Shown in pieces: positions 1 to 7,374 of a stretch of 40,871 bases of DNA (position 1 is its first letter; each line of letters begins with the position of its first letter). The DNA comes from Clostridia bacterium (lineage in GTDB: Bacteria; Bacillota; Clostridia; Oscillospirales; CAG-272). The notes beneath the pieces are model-generated. The model was not told where the DNA came from and did not search any database. It saw only the letters and a program-made list of their open reading frames with translations. The DNA lies in NCBI GenBank assembly GCA_017467085.1, contig JAFTSW010000068.1, forward strand, positions 1 through 40,871, given 5' to 3'. The translations under genes and the position numbers were made by a program.

Positions 1-1
1 A

Positions 2-316
2 TCGTCATTTGACATATTGTTCAAGGCGCGCGCGCAAGCGCTTGCTGTCAAATATTGGGGGCGTAAGCTCCGAAAATACGAAAAAGCCGAGATTTTCGAA
101 ACCTCGGTGGACTTCGTGCACCTAAAAGGCAGAGAAGTCCAGCTAAGCCTATCGGACGTTGAGCTTTTAGAAATTGCCTTTAAGGCATCTGCGGACGCAG
201 GAGCGCCGAATGTTTCCTACATACGCGGCGTTTATAGTAACTGGCGCCAGAAACGTATTTTCACTCCCGACGACTATTGGGAGAACGAGGTTAAAAGAGA
301 CCATGTTGTTATTTGA
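2..316 (+). CDS. DnaD-like phage replication protein, C-terminal part (partial)
   Basis: The reading frame is open to the left edge of the window, so only the last 104 or so residues are present. An in-frame TTG at 17 exists, but it has no ribosome binding site in view and is probably internal. The end of the protein has the pattern ELLEIAF...GAPNVSYIRGVYSNWRQK, followed by an acidic tail. This resembles the C-terminal DnaD domain of phage replisome organisers, which ends in a YIxxILxxW motif and helps load the replicative helicase at the phage origin. The next gene starts 24 bases downstream on the same strand, so this is the edge between the replication and late-regulation modules. The family call rests on the motif only; another phage replication protein is possible. 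Confidence 0.55.
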   Translation, partial: SSFDILFKARAQALAVKYWGRKLRKYEKAEIFETSVDFVHLKGREVQLSLSDVELLEIAFKASADAGAPNVSYIRGVYSNWRQKRIFTPDDYWENEVKRDHVVI

Positions 317-340
317 TTTTCACGCAAAGGAGAAAGAAAA

Positions 341-739
341 ATGACAAGCATCGACAAAAAAGAAATCCTATTTCGAGCGAGGGACGTTCTTTTTGAGATT
401 GACAGCTATGCGGAGCTGGCGCAAGTGCTGGAGGCTAAGCTTTATTCGGGACCTTCTCCTTCTCCCATTCGCCTTCGTGAGGGAGGCTACGTTCCCGGGC
501 GTGAGGAGGAGCTTATTGAGAAGATAAATGCTTGCATTGCCAGGTTGCGCTCCGAGAGGAACGCCGCCAGCGACCTGGTGCAGAAGGCGGTGGATATCAT
601 CAATGCTGTGAAGGGAGGAAAAAAGCGCGCCGCCCTGCGATACTATTTCCTCTGCGGCAGAAGCGCCGCCAAGATAGCCGTGCTTCTCGATTGCGATGAG
701 AAAACCGTCCGCCGATGGGTGGAAAATCCGCTTTTCTAA
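341..739 (+). CDS. Phage late-transcription regulator, sigma-region-4-like HTH (DUF1492/ArpU type)
   Basis: This protein has 132 residues. The N-terminal 90 are helical and charged. The last 35 form a helix-turn-helix of the sigma-70 region 4 kind (ALRYYFLCGRSAAKIAVLL, then TVRRWV). Small proteins with this layout lie directly before the terminase genes in many Firmicute prophages and are thought to switch on late transcription. The start ATG is preceded by AAAGGAGAAAG. Immediately downstream are three evenly spaced AATGTCC repeats and a promoter, which is where such an activator would be expected to bind. The role is inferred from fold and position. ArpU, RinA and DUF1492 families cannot be separated by eye. 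Confidence 0.6.
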   Translation: MTSIDKKEILFRARDVLFEIDSYAELAQVLEAKLYSGPSPSPIRLREGGYVPGREEELIEKINACIARLRSERNAASDLVQKAVDIINAVKGGKKRAALRYYFLCGRSAAKIAVLLDCDEKTVRRWVENPLF

Positions 740-752
740 AAATTTTTTCGGA

Positions 753-800
753 AAATGTCCGCAAATGTCCTTGAATGTCCGGATGGAAGTGTGCTATGAT
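753..800 (+). promoter_or_regulatory. Probable prophage late promoter with three phased AATGTCC repeats
   Basis: AATGTCC occurs three times, ending at 760, 770 and 780, so the copies are exactly 10 bp apart and face one side of the helix. A possible -35 (TTGAAT, 771-776) overlaps the third copy. It is followed after 18 bp by a good -10 (TATGAT, 795-800). The array sits between the HTH regulator and the late genes. Activator-dependent late transcription is an inference from that arrangement. Confidence 0.6.
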
Positions 801-824
801 TACAATAGCAAAAAGCGCAGACAG

Positions 825-857
825 GGAGAGGCGGACACCGCCCCTCCTTTTGTTTTG
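825..857 (+). terminator. Hairpin plus T-rich tract in the late leader (possible attenuator)
   Basis: GGAG-AGGCGG pairs with CCGCC-CCTCC across a three-base loop, with one A-C mismatch, and the stem is followed by TTTTGTTTT. It lies about 20 bases after the expected transcription start of the late promoter and ends just before the ribosome binding site at 863. It could terminate or attenuate late transcripts. The mismatch and the broken T tract make it a weak candidate. Confidence 0.35.
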
Positions 858-873
858 CCCGAAAGGAGAGAAC

Positions 874-1425
874 GTGAGCTTCAAGGAAAGCGAGCATCCC
901 AGGGATGCGGACGGGAAATTTACGGACGGGAAGTCCAAAGGCAAAGAGAAAAGCCTGGAGGAAATCGCAAAAGAGATTTTTCCGCACTTGAGACGCAAAG
1001 AAAAGCAAGAAGCGGTAAGCGCGGGGTTGACAAAAGAGAAAAACGATGCTATAACATATGGTGACCCAATTGTCAGAGGTGTTGGCGCCCGTTCTCCAAG
1101 TTATCCCATAGTGTATTATCCCGGAACAAACATACAAGTAGAGTTCGTCCCTGGCACAAGGCCGGTATATCCTCCAGACCATATTATAGCTGGAAAAGGA
1201 TGTAAAACAAAGAACCCGATAGACGATATAGACAGGCTTGTCGAAGAGTATCATTGCGATGCAGCTGGATGGAAAAAGGACAAAGCGATATACGAAGTGT
1301 ACGATGAATACGGCGTAATCCGGAAGGTTGAATTGCATTGGTATCACCACGATGATGTGGGAAAAGTAGAATACAAAATAAAAACGCGAGGAGGATTTGT
1401 GTATCTTGATGAGCAAGGCGATTAA
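874..1425 (+). CDS. Phage cargo protein with toxin-like C-terminal domain
   Basis: The protein has 183 residues. I place the start at GTG 874 because GAAAGGAG precedes it at 861-868; the open frame continues upstream to an ATG at 775 with no such signal. The N-terminus has SEHPRDADGKFT, a short motif common at the start or linker of phage structural proteins that carry effector domains. A charged helix follows, then a compact domain of about 120 residues ending in VELHWYHHDDVGKVEYKIK. That ending resembles the last strands of toxin domains in polymorphic-toxin and MuF-associated proteins. Its likely role would be an effector carried by the phage, with the overlapping small gene downstream as a possible partner. 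I cannot name the toxin family or catalytic residues. The AT content is higher from about 1030 onward, which suggests a separately acquired cassette. Confidence 0.45.
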   Translation: MSFKESEHPRDADGKFTDGKSKGKEKSLEEIAKEIFPHLRRKEKQEAVSAGLTKEKNDAITYGDPIVRGVGARSPSYPIVYYPGTNIQVEFVPGTRPVYPPDHIIAGKGCKTKNPIDDIDRLVEEYHCDAAGWKKDKAIYEVYDEYGVIRKVELHWYHHDDVGKVEYKIKTRGGFVYLDEQGD

Positions 1426-1591
1426 AGTAAAATTTATTGCAGAAGAAAAATATGGTTTTAAGACAGGGAAAATTTACAAAGCTTACGAGATTCAAAGCAA
1501 TTTCCCTGACAAAGACAAAATGATTGCAGTTGTTGATGATTCGGGGGATGAATACGCCTATCCGAAAGAATGGTTCGAGATTATTAAATAA
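1409..1591 (+). CDS. Small phage protein, possible partner of the toxin-like gene
   Basis: This 60-residue protein reads KVKFIAEEKYGFKTGKIYKA near its start and ends VVDDSGDEYAYPKEWFEII. The pattern of short strands and the DDSGDEYxYP motif recur in small proteins of many Firmicute phages and look like an SH3-type barrel. ATG 1409 is preferred because GAGGAGGA lies at 1388-1395. A TTG at 1406 is also possible. The gene overlaps the end of the toxin-like gene by 17 bases, so the two are probably translated together. The overlap and size fit an immunity protein, but no homology seen here proves it. A hairpin terminator follows within 3 bases. Confidence 0.5.
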   Translation: MSKAIKVKFIAEEKYGFKTGKIYKAYEIQSNFPDKDKMIAVVDDSGDEYAYPKEWFEIIK

Positions 1592-1593
1592 CG

Positions 1594-1620
1594 AAAACCA
1601 CCCACCCGGGTGGTTTTCTT
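1594..1620 (+). terminator. Rho-independent terminator after the toxin-like pair
   Basis: AAAACCACCC and GGGTGGTTTT form a perfect 10-bp stem around ACCC, and the T run is part of the stem and tail. It separates the cargo pair from the terminase genes. Confidence 0.7.
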
Positions 1621-1641
1621 ATACCAAAAACCAAATAGACA

Positions 1642-1674
1642 AAGCCACAGGCCGAAAGACCTGCGGCTTTTTTG
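1642..1674 (+). terminator. Second rho-independent terminator before the terminase genes
   Basis: AAGCCaCAGG pairs with CCTGcGGCTT around CCGAAAGA and is followed by TTTT. With the terminator at 1594 it forms a tandem pair. Unless antitermination operates, the terminase operon then needs a promoter of its own; I see no clear one. Confidence 0.65.
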
Positions 1675-1710
1675 TTGCCTAAAAATGACCGAAGGAAGGA
1701 GGGAGAGCGC

Positions 1711-2151
1711 ATGGCGGCAAAGGATAATTTAATTCCTGTTCGAAGCAAGGAGGAAGCGAGTGAGCGCGGAAGGAACGGCGGAATCGCCTCCGGGAAGGCA
1801 CGAAGGGCAAAAAAAATTGCGGCGAAAACCTATAACGATGCGATGAAAAAGCTGCTTGGGCAGCCGTATAAAACGGAGCTGTCTACCAACGAGGTTAAGG
1901 CCACGTGTCAAGCGTTTGGTCTGGACTCCACCCAGTCTGGCGCCATCGCTCTTGCCTTTTCTGACTTTTTCCGTGCCCTCCAAGGAGACGAGGAAAGTAT
2001 GCAGCGGATATTAAAGGCTACAAGCTCTCTTGGTGGCGCTGTTGAGGAGAGTGGCGCCTTCGAGTCCACTCAGATTGTTGTTCTCCCGGCGGCCAAGCCC
2101 GGCGAGAACGTGGACGCTGCAGCAGAGGAGGCAGACGGTGAGAGTCCTTGA
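1711..2151 (+). CDS. Probable phage terminase small subunit
   Basis: The protein has 146 residues. ATG 1711 follows GAAGGAAGGAGGGAG and is preferred to upstream in-frame starts. The N-terminus carries RNGGIASGKARRAKK, a basic segment seen in small terminase subunits and related DNA-binding phage proteins. A helical middle part follows, and the tail is acidic and alanine-rich. The small subunit recognises the packaging site and feeds DNA to the large subunit. The gene is just upstream of, and overlaps by 14 bases, the large subunit gene, which is the main support for the call. The fold was not confirmed. Confidence 0.6.
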   Translation: MAAKDNLIPVRSKEEASERGRNGGIASGKARRAKKIAAKTYNDAMKKLLGQPYKTELSTNEVKATCQAFGLDSTQSGAIALAFSDFFRALQGDEESMQRILKATSSLGGAVEESGAFESTQIVVLPAAKPGENVDAAAEEADGESP

Positions 2152-3517
2152 AAACTATCTCCCGCTCTTTGACCCAAAAGAGCACAACATCATCGCAAAC
2201 ACCCCCAGAGCGTCCGCAAAAAGCACCAGCCTGGCGCAAATGAGCGCGCACCTGGTTGTCCATACCTGCAAGCGCTCTCCTCACGATATCGTCGTTTTTC
2301 GCGCCAACGCGAACAGCTTGGAGGGCTCGGTAATGCAGGAGATAGAGGACTGGCTTGACGCCTTCGGCGCTGACTATACGCCGCACAAGGGCCCGATGCG
2401 GCTGGAGGTCGGTGCCTGCAACATTTATTTTCTCGGCGTATCGGGCCACGATAGGAGCCGCGTCCGTGGCTTTAAGCCAAAGAATAAGCTCATCGCCATC
2501 ATCGGTGACGAGTGCCAGCAGATATCAGCGGAAGAGAACCTGAAGCATGCGCTTTCCACCTTTAGACGGTACCTGGACACCGCGGCGCCGTATAAGGTGC
2601 TGCTATGCGGAAACCCGCACGAGGTCAAGGGGCACTGGTGGAACACCTATGTGCAGAAGATGACAGGAAGATACACGAAGGTGCACTGCACCTGGCGTGA
2701 CCTTGCCAAGAACGGTCTTTTGAACGGCGATATCATTGAGGATATCAAGCTTGAGAAAGAGGTTAACCCGGCGCTGTATCGCTTTATGTACGAGGGCGAC
2801 ATCACCGACCTTGCCGGCGGCGCATACCCCTCCTTCAGAAGAGAGAGGCATCTTGTTTCTCCCGATGAGGCGATAGAAATGACCCACGGAGAGCGCATCG
2901 AGGCAATCCTTTGGGGCGGAGACGGCGCCATTATGAACGATGCCACGGGCATCGCGCCTCTTGCTGTGATGTCGAGCGGCCGCGCTTTTGTCTTGGAGCG
3001 CTTCTTTTATGACCCAAAGAAGCACGGGCGCACCCTGGCCCCCTCGGAGCTTGCGGAGCTTATTCAGCTCTACCTCGATGATATGGAGAAGAAGTACAAC
3101 ATAATCCGAGACGGCGTTATTTCCTCCGCTTTTGCAATCGACTGTGCGGCGGCTGACCTTATTACACAGCTGCGCTATACCATTCCCGATTATCACGCGG
3201 TCTTATCCTTTACCGGAAAAAATGTCATCCGCAACAATTCCGTGATAAACAACTGCTTTGCCAGGAACATGCTTTACATCATCGACTACGGCGGCTACAA
3301 GGATTATCTGACGGGCAAGTTCGTTCCGTGCGAGGACCCCCTGGCGGAGCAGCTCGAGAGCGTGGTATGGAAAAATAACGCTCTTGACCCGGCAATCCCT
3401 AACGACTTATCCGATGCGCTGACCTACGGCGCCTGCTTTTACTATGAAAACCCCGAAAATCTTTACTTGCCAGAAAGGAAAAAATATTATGAAGACCAAC
3501 GAAGAAGCAACCCTTAA
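2138..3517 (+). CDS. Phage terminase large subunit
   Basis: This 459-residue packaging ATPase-nuclease starts at GTG 2138, preceded by AGAGGAGG. The frame extends upstream, but that part is a shadow of the small subunit gene. A P-loop lies at about residues 22-30 (TPRASAKST), and the Walker B motif IAIIGDE ends at residues 124-125. A coupling-type segment around LLCGNP follows. The C-terminal RNase H-like nuclease is suggested by WGGDGA, AIDCAAADL and NDLSDALTYG, where acidic residues are spaced as in the family. The P-loop lacks the usual GxGKS glycines and reads RASAKST, as in some divergent large terminases. The protein moves DNA through the portal into the prohead and cuts the concatemer. 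Confidence 0.88.
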   Translation: MRVLENYLPLFDPKEHNIIANTPRASAKSTSLAQMSAHLVVHTCKRSPHDIVVFRANANSLEGSVMQEIEDWLDAFGADYTPHKGPMRLEVGACNIYFLGVSGHDRSRVRGFKPKNKLIAIIGDECQQISAEENLKHALSTFRRYLDTAAPYKVLLCGNPHEVKGHWWNTYVQKMTGRYTKVHCTWRDLAKNGLLNGDIIEDIKLEKEVNPALYRFMYEGDITDLAGGAYPSFRRERHLVSPDEAIEMTHGERIEAILWGGDGAIMNDATGIAPLAVMSSGRAFVLERFFYDPKKHGRTLAPSELAELIQLYLDDMEKKYNIIRDGVISSAFAIDCAAADLITQLRYTIPDYHAVLSFTGKNVIRNNSVINNCFARNMLYIIDYGGYKDYLTGKFVPCEDPLAEQLESVVWKNNALDPAIPNDLSDALTYGACFYYENPENLYLPERKKYYEDQRRSNP

Positions 3518-3920
3518 GGACTTGGAGGATACCGTCAGCGCCAACAAGCATCTCACGTTTGATGAGTATGCCGCGCTGAAGGCGCCTGCCATTGACGCTA
3601 TCGTCAATGACTTTGCCGTCAAGCTCGTAGAACGCGCAAAGGAGAACGGCCAAGAGCTCTCCCTCCAGGATGCGCGCGAGATTGCGAAAGAGGAGATTCC
3701 CGCCGCCTTCGTCCCTGAATGGATGAAGAACCTGCGTGTTTGCGCCAACGTTGCAGGAACGGAGCTGACGTACCTCGAGCAGCTGAAGCAGGGCCTTGAC
3801 GGTATCTCTGAGATGCTCTCTGTATTCCTTGACGCCAGCGGCCTGCTTGAAGCGTATATCAAGAAGCACGCAGGCGAGTTCAAGCGGGCAGGAGGAAACG
3901 GTAGCAATGGCAGCACTTAA
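3489..3920 (+). CDS. Phage structural-region protein of unknown function
   Basis: The protein has 143 residues and is predicted to be mostly helical, with a Gly-rich end (GGNGSNGS). ATG 3489 is chosen because AGAAAGGA precedes it; it overlaps the terminase gene by 29 bases. The next gene overlaps it by 14 bases, so it is embedded between terminase and portal. No motif is recognised. From its place it could be a packaging accessory or a portal-associated protein, but this is only positional. Confidence 0.6.
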   Translation: MKTNEEATLKDLEDTVSANKHLTFDEYAALKAPAIDAIVNDFAVKLVERAKENGQELSLQDAREIAKEEIPAAFVPEWMKNLRVCANVAGTELTYLEQLKQGLDGISEMLSVFLDASGLLEAYIKKHAGEFKRAGGNGSNGST

Positions 3921-5553
3921 GAACAACAAAAGCGTGGCGTCCGTAGAGCCCACCGGCTTCGTGCCCGGCAGCTCAGAAGGGCATAGCCCTCTGAGCTTTA
4001 CGCCTGCCAATGCGTACATAGGCTCCTACTTTCAAACGCTCTACGGCTGGAGCAACAGCTCCTCCTTTTACGCCAACATCTCGGCAACGATGCAGCCGTT
4101 CTATCGGATGGTGGAAAATTGGGAAAGATGGTGTACCGGCATTGTTCCGTTCTTTCACGATTTCTCGGCTGGCGTTGTCCCCACGTTGCTTGCGCAGACC
4201 GTTGTTCGGAAATGCGCGGACCTGATATACGGCGGCGGTGTGATGTTCGAGAAGCTCGGTGGAGATGCCGATACCGCTGAAGAGCTGAAGAAGGAGTCCC
4301 ACGGTGCGCTTTCCTATATCTCGGGCGATTTCGTTCCTTCGTCCGGCTTTAAGCGCTCTCTTTCCGACGCTCTGTATATGATGTGCTCCCTCGGCACCTC
4401 TCTGATGAAGCTGAACACGAGCCAGGGCGGCGCTCTTTGGACAGAGGCGGTGCCTCTTTCGCGCTTCTACGTTTCTATGAACGCGAAGGGAGACGTGGAC
4501 GCTATTTCCATTTACCTCAGGCCTTTTGACGTAGCCAAGGGTGGCGCAGGCGCTGAGGATGGCAGGTACATCCTGGTGGAAGAGCGCTTTTGGGCTGCCA
4601 AGAACGGTGCCCGCCGTCCGTATCACTGCTACCGTATCTATCGCAGCGGAACGATGGTGAATCAGTTCGCCGCAGAGAGCGGCGCATCCGTTCCGTGGGA
4701 GCAGCTCCCTCACCGTGTCCGACAATCCCTCAAGGAGAGCTATGGCGCCATCCAGATAGGGAAGGTCACCCCCCTTCCGTTCCGTGACCTTGGAGCCTAT
4801 CTTTTACGCTTCACGCCGTCCGTGTCTAAGATGCCGTGGCTGAAGATGGGCGATAGCGCTATCGAGCGCTGCATCGAGGACCTTTGCAAGTATGACATCC
4901 TGTCAGCGCAGATTCTGACGGAAATGTACGTTTCCCGCGCACGTGTGATTGCGGATAAGACCATCCAGAGCCCGTCAGCCCGCGGCTATTCCGCCAATAC
5001 CGGCGTTGACGGATACATCTTTACCGACAGAGAAAGCTACAACTCTACCGACCGCTCCCCCCTTACCGTTATGCAGCCGGACATTCGCGCGGAGCAGCTG
5101 AAGGGCTTGCGGAACATCGTTCTGGAGAATATCGCCTCCTCTATCGGCATCAGCCCCTCCAGCTTTGCGCCGTACCTGCAGGACAACTCCAACAGAACGG
5201 CGCGTGAGGTCAGCGCGGAGGAAAGCGCAACGGCGCTCTTTGTAGAAAACAAGCGCGACCTTATCATAGGACCTTTGAATGAGCTTCTGAAGACGGTACT
5301 CCTCTATAAGGGCTTTACCGATGAAATCGGCGTTCAGTTCAGTAAAGCAGGCCAGACGAACTACACGCTGCTGGTCGAGAACGTTGCCAGGGCAAAGAGC
5401 GCCGGCATTATGTCCTTGGAGCGCTCGGTTTCTATGATTAACCCCGAGCTTGACCACGCTCAGGTCCGTGAGGAGGTCACACGGATTCGGGAGGAAGAGG
5501 AGAAACGGCAAAGCGCAGGTATGCCGGACTTTGACTTTGGAGGCGCAATTTGA
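3907..5553 (+). CDS. Phage portal protein
   Basis: The protein has 548 residues, a usual size for SPP1-type and other large portals. ATG 3907 lies 9 bases after GGAGG. Features seen are an N-terminal region with aromatic residues, a central stretch with IERCIEDLCKYDILSAQILTEMY, and ENIASSIGISPSSFAPYLQ followed by an Arg/Glu-rich helical end (RIREEEEKR). The segment LLKTVLLYKG plus the central long helices match the crown and stem layout of portals. The portal forms the dodecameric ring through which DNA enters and leaves the head. Position between terminase and minor capsid genes gives strong support. The stop overlaps the start of the next gene. Confidence 0.78.
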   Translation: MAALKNNKSVASVEPTGFVPGSSEGHSPLSFTPANAYIGSYFQTLYGWSNSSSFYANISATMQPFYRMVENWERWCTGIVPFFHDFSAGVVPTLLAQTVVRKCADLIYGGGVMFEKLGGDADTAEELKKESHGALSYISGDFVPSSGFKRSLSDALYMMCSLGTSLMKLNTSQGGALWTEAVPLSRFYVSMNAKGDVDAISIYLRPFDVAKGGAGAEDGRYILVEERFWAAKNGARRPYHCYRIYRSGTMVNQFAAESGASVPWEQLPHRVRQSLKESYGAIQIGKVTPLPFRDLGAYLLRFTPSVSKMPWLKMGDSAIERCIEDLCKYDILSAQILTEMYVSRARVIADKTIQSPSARGYSANTGVDGYIFTDRESYNSTDRSPLTVMQPDIRAEQLKGLRNIVLENIASSIGISPSSFAPYLQDNSNRTAREVSAEESATALFVENKRDLIIGPLNELLKTVLLYKGFTDEIGVQFSKAGQTNYTLLVENVARAKSAGIMSLERSVSMINPELDHAQVREEVTRIREEEEKRQSAGMPDFDFGGAI

Positions 5554-6623
5554 ACGAGCTTCCCGAGGCAAGCGCAAAAGAGACCTCTGACGCCGTCCTG
5601 ATTTCAAAAGCGCAAACCAAGCTCAAGGAAATCGTGGAAGAATGCGTCCGCCTCGAGCGCCCAATGGTTGAGCTTGTTTCTAAGTGTGATAGCGTGATAT
5701 CCGACCTTCTGGACGGGCTGAAAAACGCCGACACGCGCGAGAAGACCAAGGGGGCAATGCAAGACTATGTCCGAGAGCTTTACGCGCGCTTCACGGCGCT
5801 CTACAGCGCTCTGCGCAAAATGTCTGTAATCCTCAAAGCGCAGGGAAGCGTCAAGCGACTCAAAAAGGACGGGCTTCCGGTTGAAGGAATACCCTTATCC
5901 AAGGACCCTCTTTCCTACAACATGGAGGCTGCGGCACAAATTGATTTTACGCGCTATCACCGTTTCGTCCGGGAAGAGCTCTATCGCATCGTAGAGCTGG
6001 AGCCGCGACCCGATTACGGGGAGCGGAATATCAACCTGCGCTTGATAGCGGAGCTGAACGTCCGATACGAAACACAGACGGCGATGATAAAGAACCTGGC
6101 AGAGCAAGGAGAGGACCTCGTCTGGATAGACCCTCACGCAAATTGCTCCGCGCGGTGCGAACCCTGGCAGGGAAAGCTTTACAGCATTTCCGGCAAAACA
6201 GGGAAGACCGCAGAGGGGATTCCGTACCGACCGCTTCGAGATGCTACGGACGTGCGCGTCACCACTAAGAGCGGAAGAACGTATCTGAACGGCTGCGTTA
6301 CGGGCTTTGGGTGCCGGCACAAGCTCACGCCGTACCGCCCTGGAAATAAGCCCGTGATGATTCCTGCGGACGTTGTAGAAAGACAGCGCGCAGCTGAAGA
6401 GAAGCAGAGAGCCCTGGAGCGCAGCATTCGCTTTCAAAAGGAAAAGGCTATCGCGCTAAGGGGCTTTGACCCGGAGGGCGCAAAGGCCGCCCGGGTGAAG
6501 GCGAAAAAGCTGACGCATATATACCGGAGATTCTCGGCGGCGCGCGGCTTGCCTACCGTTCCAACGAGGACGCGCGTTCTTCCTGGCGAGGACATCTATG
6601 CGAGAAACGCTGCGAAAAAATAA
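5550..6623 (+). CDS. Phage minor capsid protein (Phage_min_cap2 / MuF-related)
   Basis: This 357-residue protein starts at TTG 5550, overlapping the portal stop by 4 bases, with GGAGGC at 5540-5545. The first 150 residues are helical. The C-terminal half has VRYETQTAMI, then WIDPHANCSARCEPWQGK, and later GCRHKLTPYRPG. The Cys/His pattern (HANCSARC and FGCRH) and the WQGK sequence are typical of the minor capsid protein 2 family, a relative of MuF/SPP1 gp7 proteins that sits inside the head near the portal. The last 60 residues are rich in Arg and Lys. In some phages this family carries toxin domains at its C-terminus; here I see none, so cargo may instead be the separate gene at 874. Confidence 0.75.
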   Translation: MNELPEASAKETSDAVLISKAQTKLKEIVEECVRLERPMVELVSKCDSVISDLLDGLKNADTREKTKGAMQDYVRELYARFTALYSALRKMSVILKAQGSVKRLKKDGLPVEGIPLSKDPLSYNMEAAAQIDFTRYHRFVREELYRIVELEPRPDYGERNINLRLIAELNVRYETQTAMIKNLAEQGEDLVWIDPHANCSARCEPWQGKLYSISGKTGKTAEGIPYRPLRDATDVRVTTKSGRTYLNGCVTGFGCRHKLTPYRPGNKPVMIPADVVERQRAAEEKQRALERSIRFQKEKAIALRGFDPEGAKAARVKAKKLTHIYRRFSAARGLPTVPTRTRVLPGEDIYARNAAKK

Positions 6624-6799
6624 GTATATGAGACTCCACAAGGAGCGAAGCATAGAGGGCCACCGTTCCCGAACACGGAACCGGTGAACAGCGACAGACG
6701 GAGAGGAGGCGAAAGCGCTCAGCGCGAGTAGCTGTCCAAGCGGAAACGCCCCGCGAAGGCTGGAATCCGAGAATGACGAAAGAAAGGAGGAAAACCGAC
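6624..6799 (+). ncRNA. Untranslated segment with several hairpins before the scaffold gene (candidate structured RNA)
   Basis: The 176 bases between the minor capsid and scaffold genes have no convincing coding sequence, although most phage genes here overlap. A 9-bp hairpin with one bulged C spans 6661-6686 (CACCGTTCC with GGAACCGGTG). GCGC-TCA-GCGC lies at 6715-6725, and GCGG with CCGC at 6740-6754, which can also fold as GCG-GAAA-CGC. TCC(A)AGC and GCTGGA enclose the last one at 6735-6764. This may be a leader that controls scaffold and capsid expression, or an RNA used in packaging. No known RNA family is recognised. Confidence 0.35.
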
Positions 6800-7372
6800 A
6801 TGGCACTTTTTTCCAAGCACAAAACCGCAAGCGATATTTTGAAGCTGATTGCCGAGCTTCCCGAGGACGAGAAGAAGGCGCTGCTTGATACGCTTGCCAA
6901 TGAGTCTGATGACGCCGAAGAGGCAGTCGAAGCAACCGAAGAGGAAGCTGAGGCTGCAGAAGAGGCCGCCGATGCTGAGGAAGCCCTGGAGGACGCCAAG
7001 GACGCCGCCGAAGAGGCGGAGGAAGCCGAGGAGTCTGAAGAGACTGAAGCAGAAGTCGAGGACGAAGAGCCCTTTGAGGAAGGAGAAGAAAACCTTCCCG
7101 AGGAAACGGAAGTCGAGGAAGAGGCGGCCGAGTCCGCCGATGCGGCAGAAGAGGCTGACGCCCAGCAGGAAAGAGATTTCGGCGCAGAGCTGACAAAGCT
7201 TGCGGAGGCTGTTACCGCGCTTTCTAATCGTTTGGATGCGATGGAGTCCAAGGCGCCCGCGCAATCTGACGAGGACGAGGTAGGTCAGGCATTCGGCCCC
7301 GATATTACCAACCCCGGCAAGACCGAGGACGATGAGCTTGAAAGAGCTCGCAGGGAAGCGTTTGGCTTCTGA
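6800..7372 (+). CDS. Probable capsid scaffold protein
   Basis: This 190-residue protein is extremely acidic. From about residue 35 to 125 it is built almost only of Glu, Ala, Asp and short EE/EA runs. A short C-terminal helical segment follows (LTKLAEAVTALSNRLDAME), and the last residues are ERARREAFGF. ATG 6800 follows GAAAGGAGG at 6783-6791. Position right before the major capsid gene, high charge, predicted helix and a basic C-terminal patch all fit an assembly scaffold that is removed from the prohead. No protease gene is present nearby, so the scaffold would leave intact or be cut by another factor. The low-complexity part may vary in length between relatives. Confidence 0.6.
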   Translation: MALFSKHKTASDILKLIAELPEDEKKALLDTLANESDDAEEAVEATEEEAEAAEEAADAEEALEDAKDAAEEAEEAEESEETEAEVEDEEPFEEGEENLPEETEVEEEAAESADAAEEADAQQERDFGAELTKLAEAVTALSNRLDAMESKAPAQSDEDEVGQAFGPDITNPGKTEDDELERARREAFGF

Positions 7373-7374
7373 TT

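Noticed and set aside
5550-6623. A toxin domain at the C-terminus of the minor capsid protein
   Set aside because: The last 60 residues are a basic tail without a folded-domain pattern.
6849-7193. A very basic Lys/Arg/Pro-rich frame on the + strand resembling a DNA-binding protein
   Set aside because: It is the shifted frame of the Glu/Ala-rich scaffold-like gene, where GAA/GAG codons become Lys/Arg codons.
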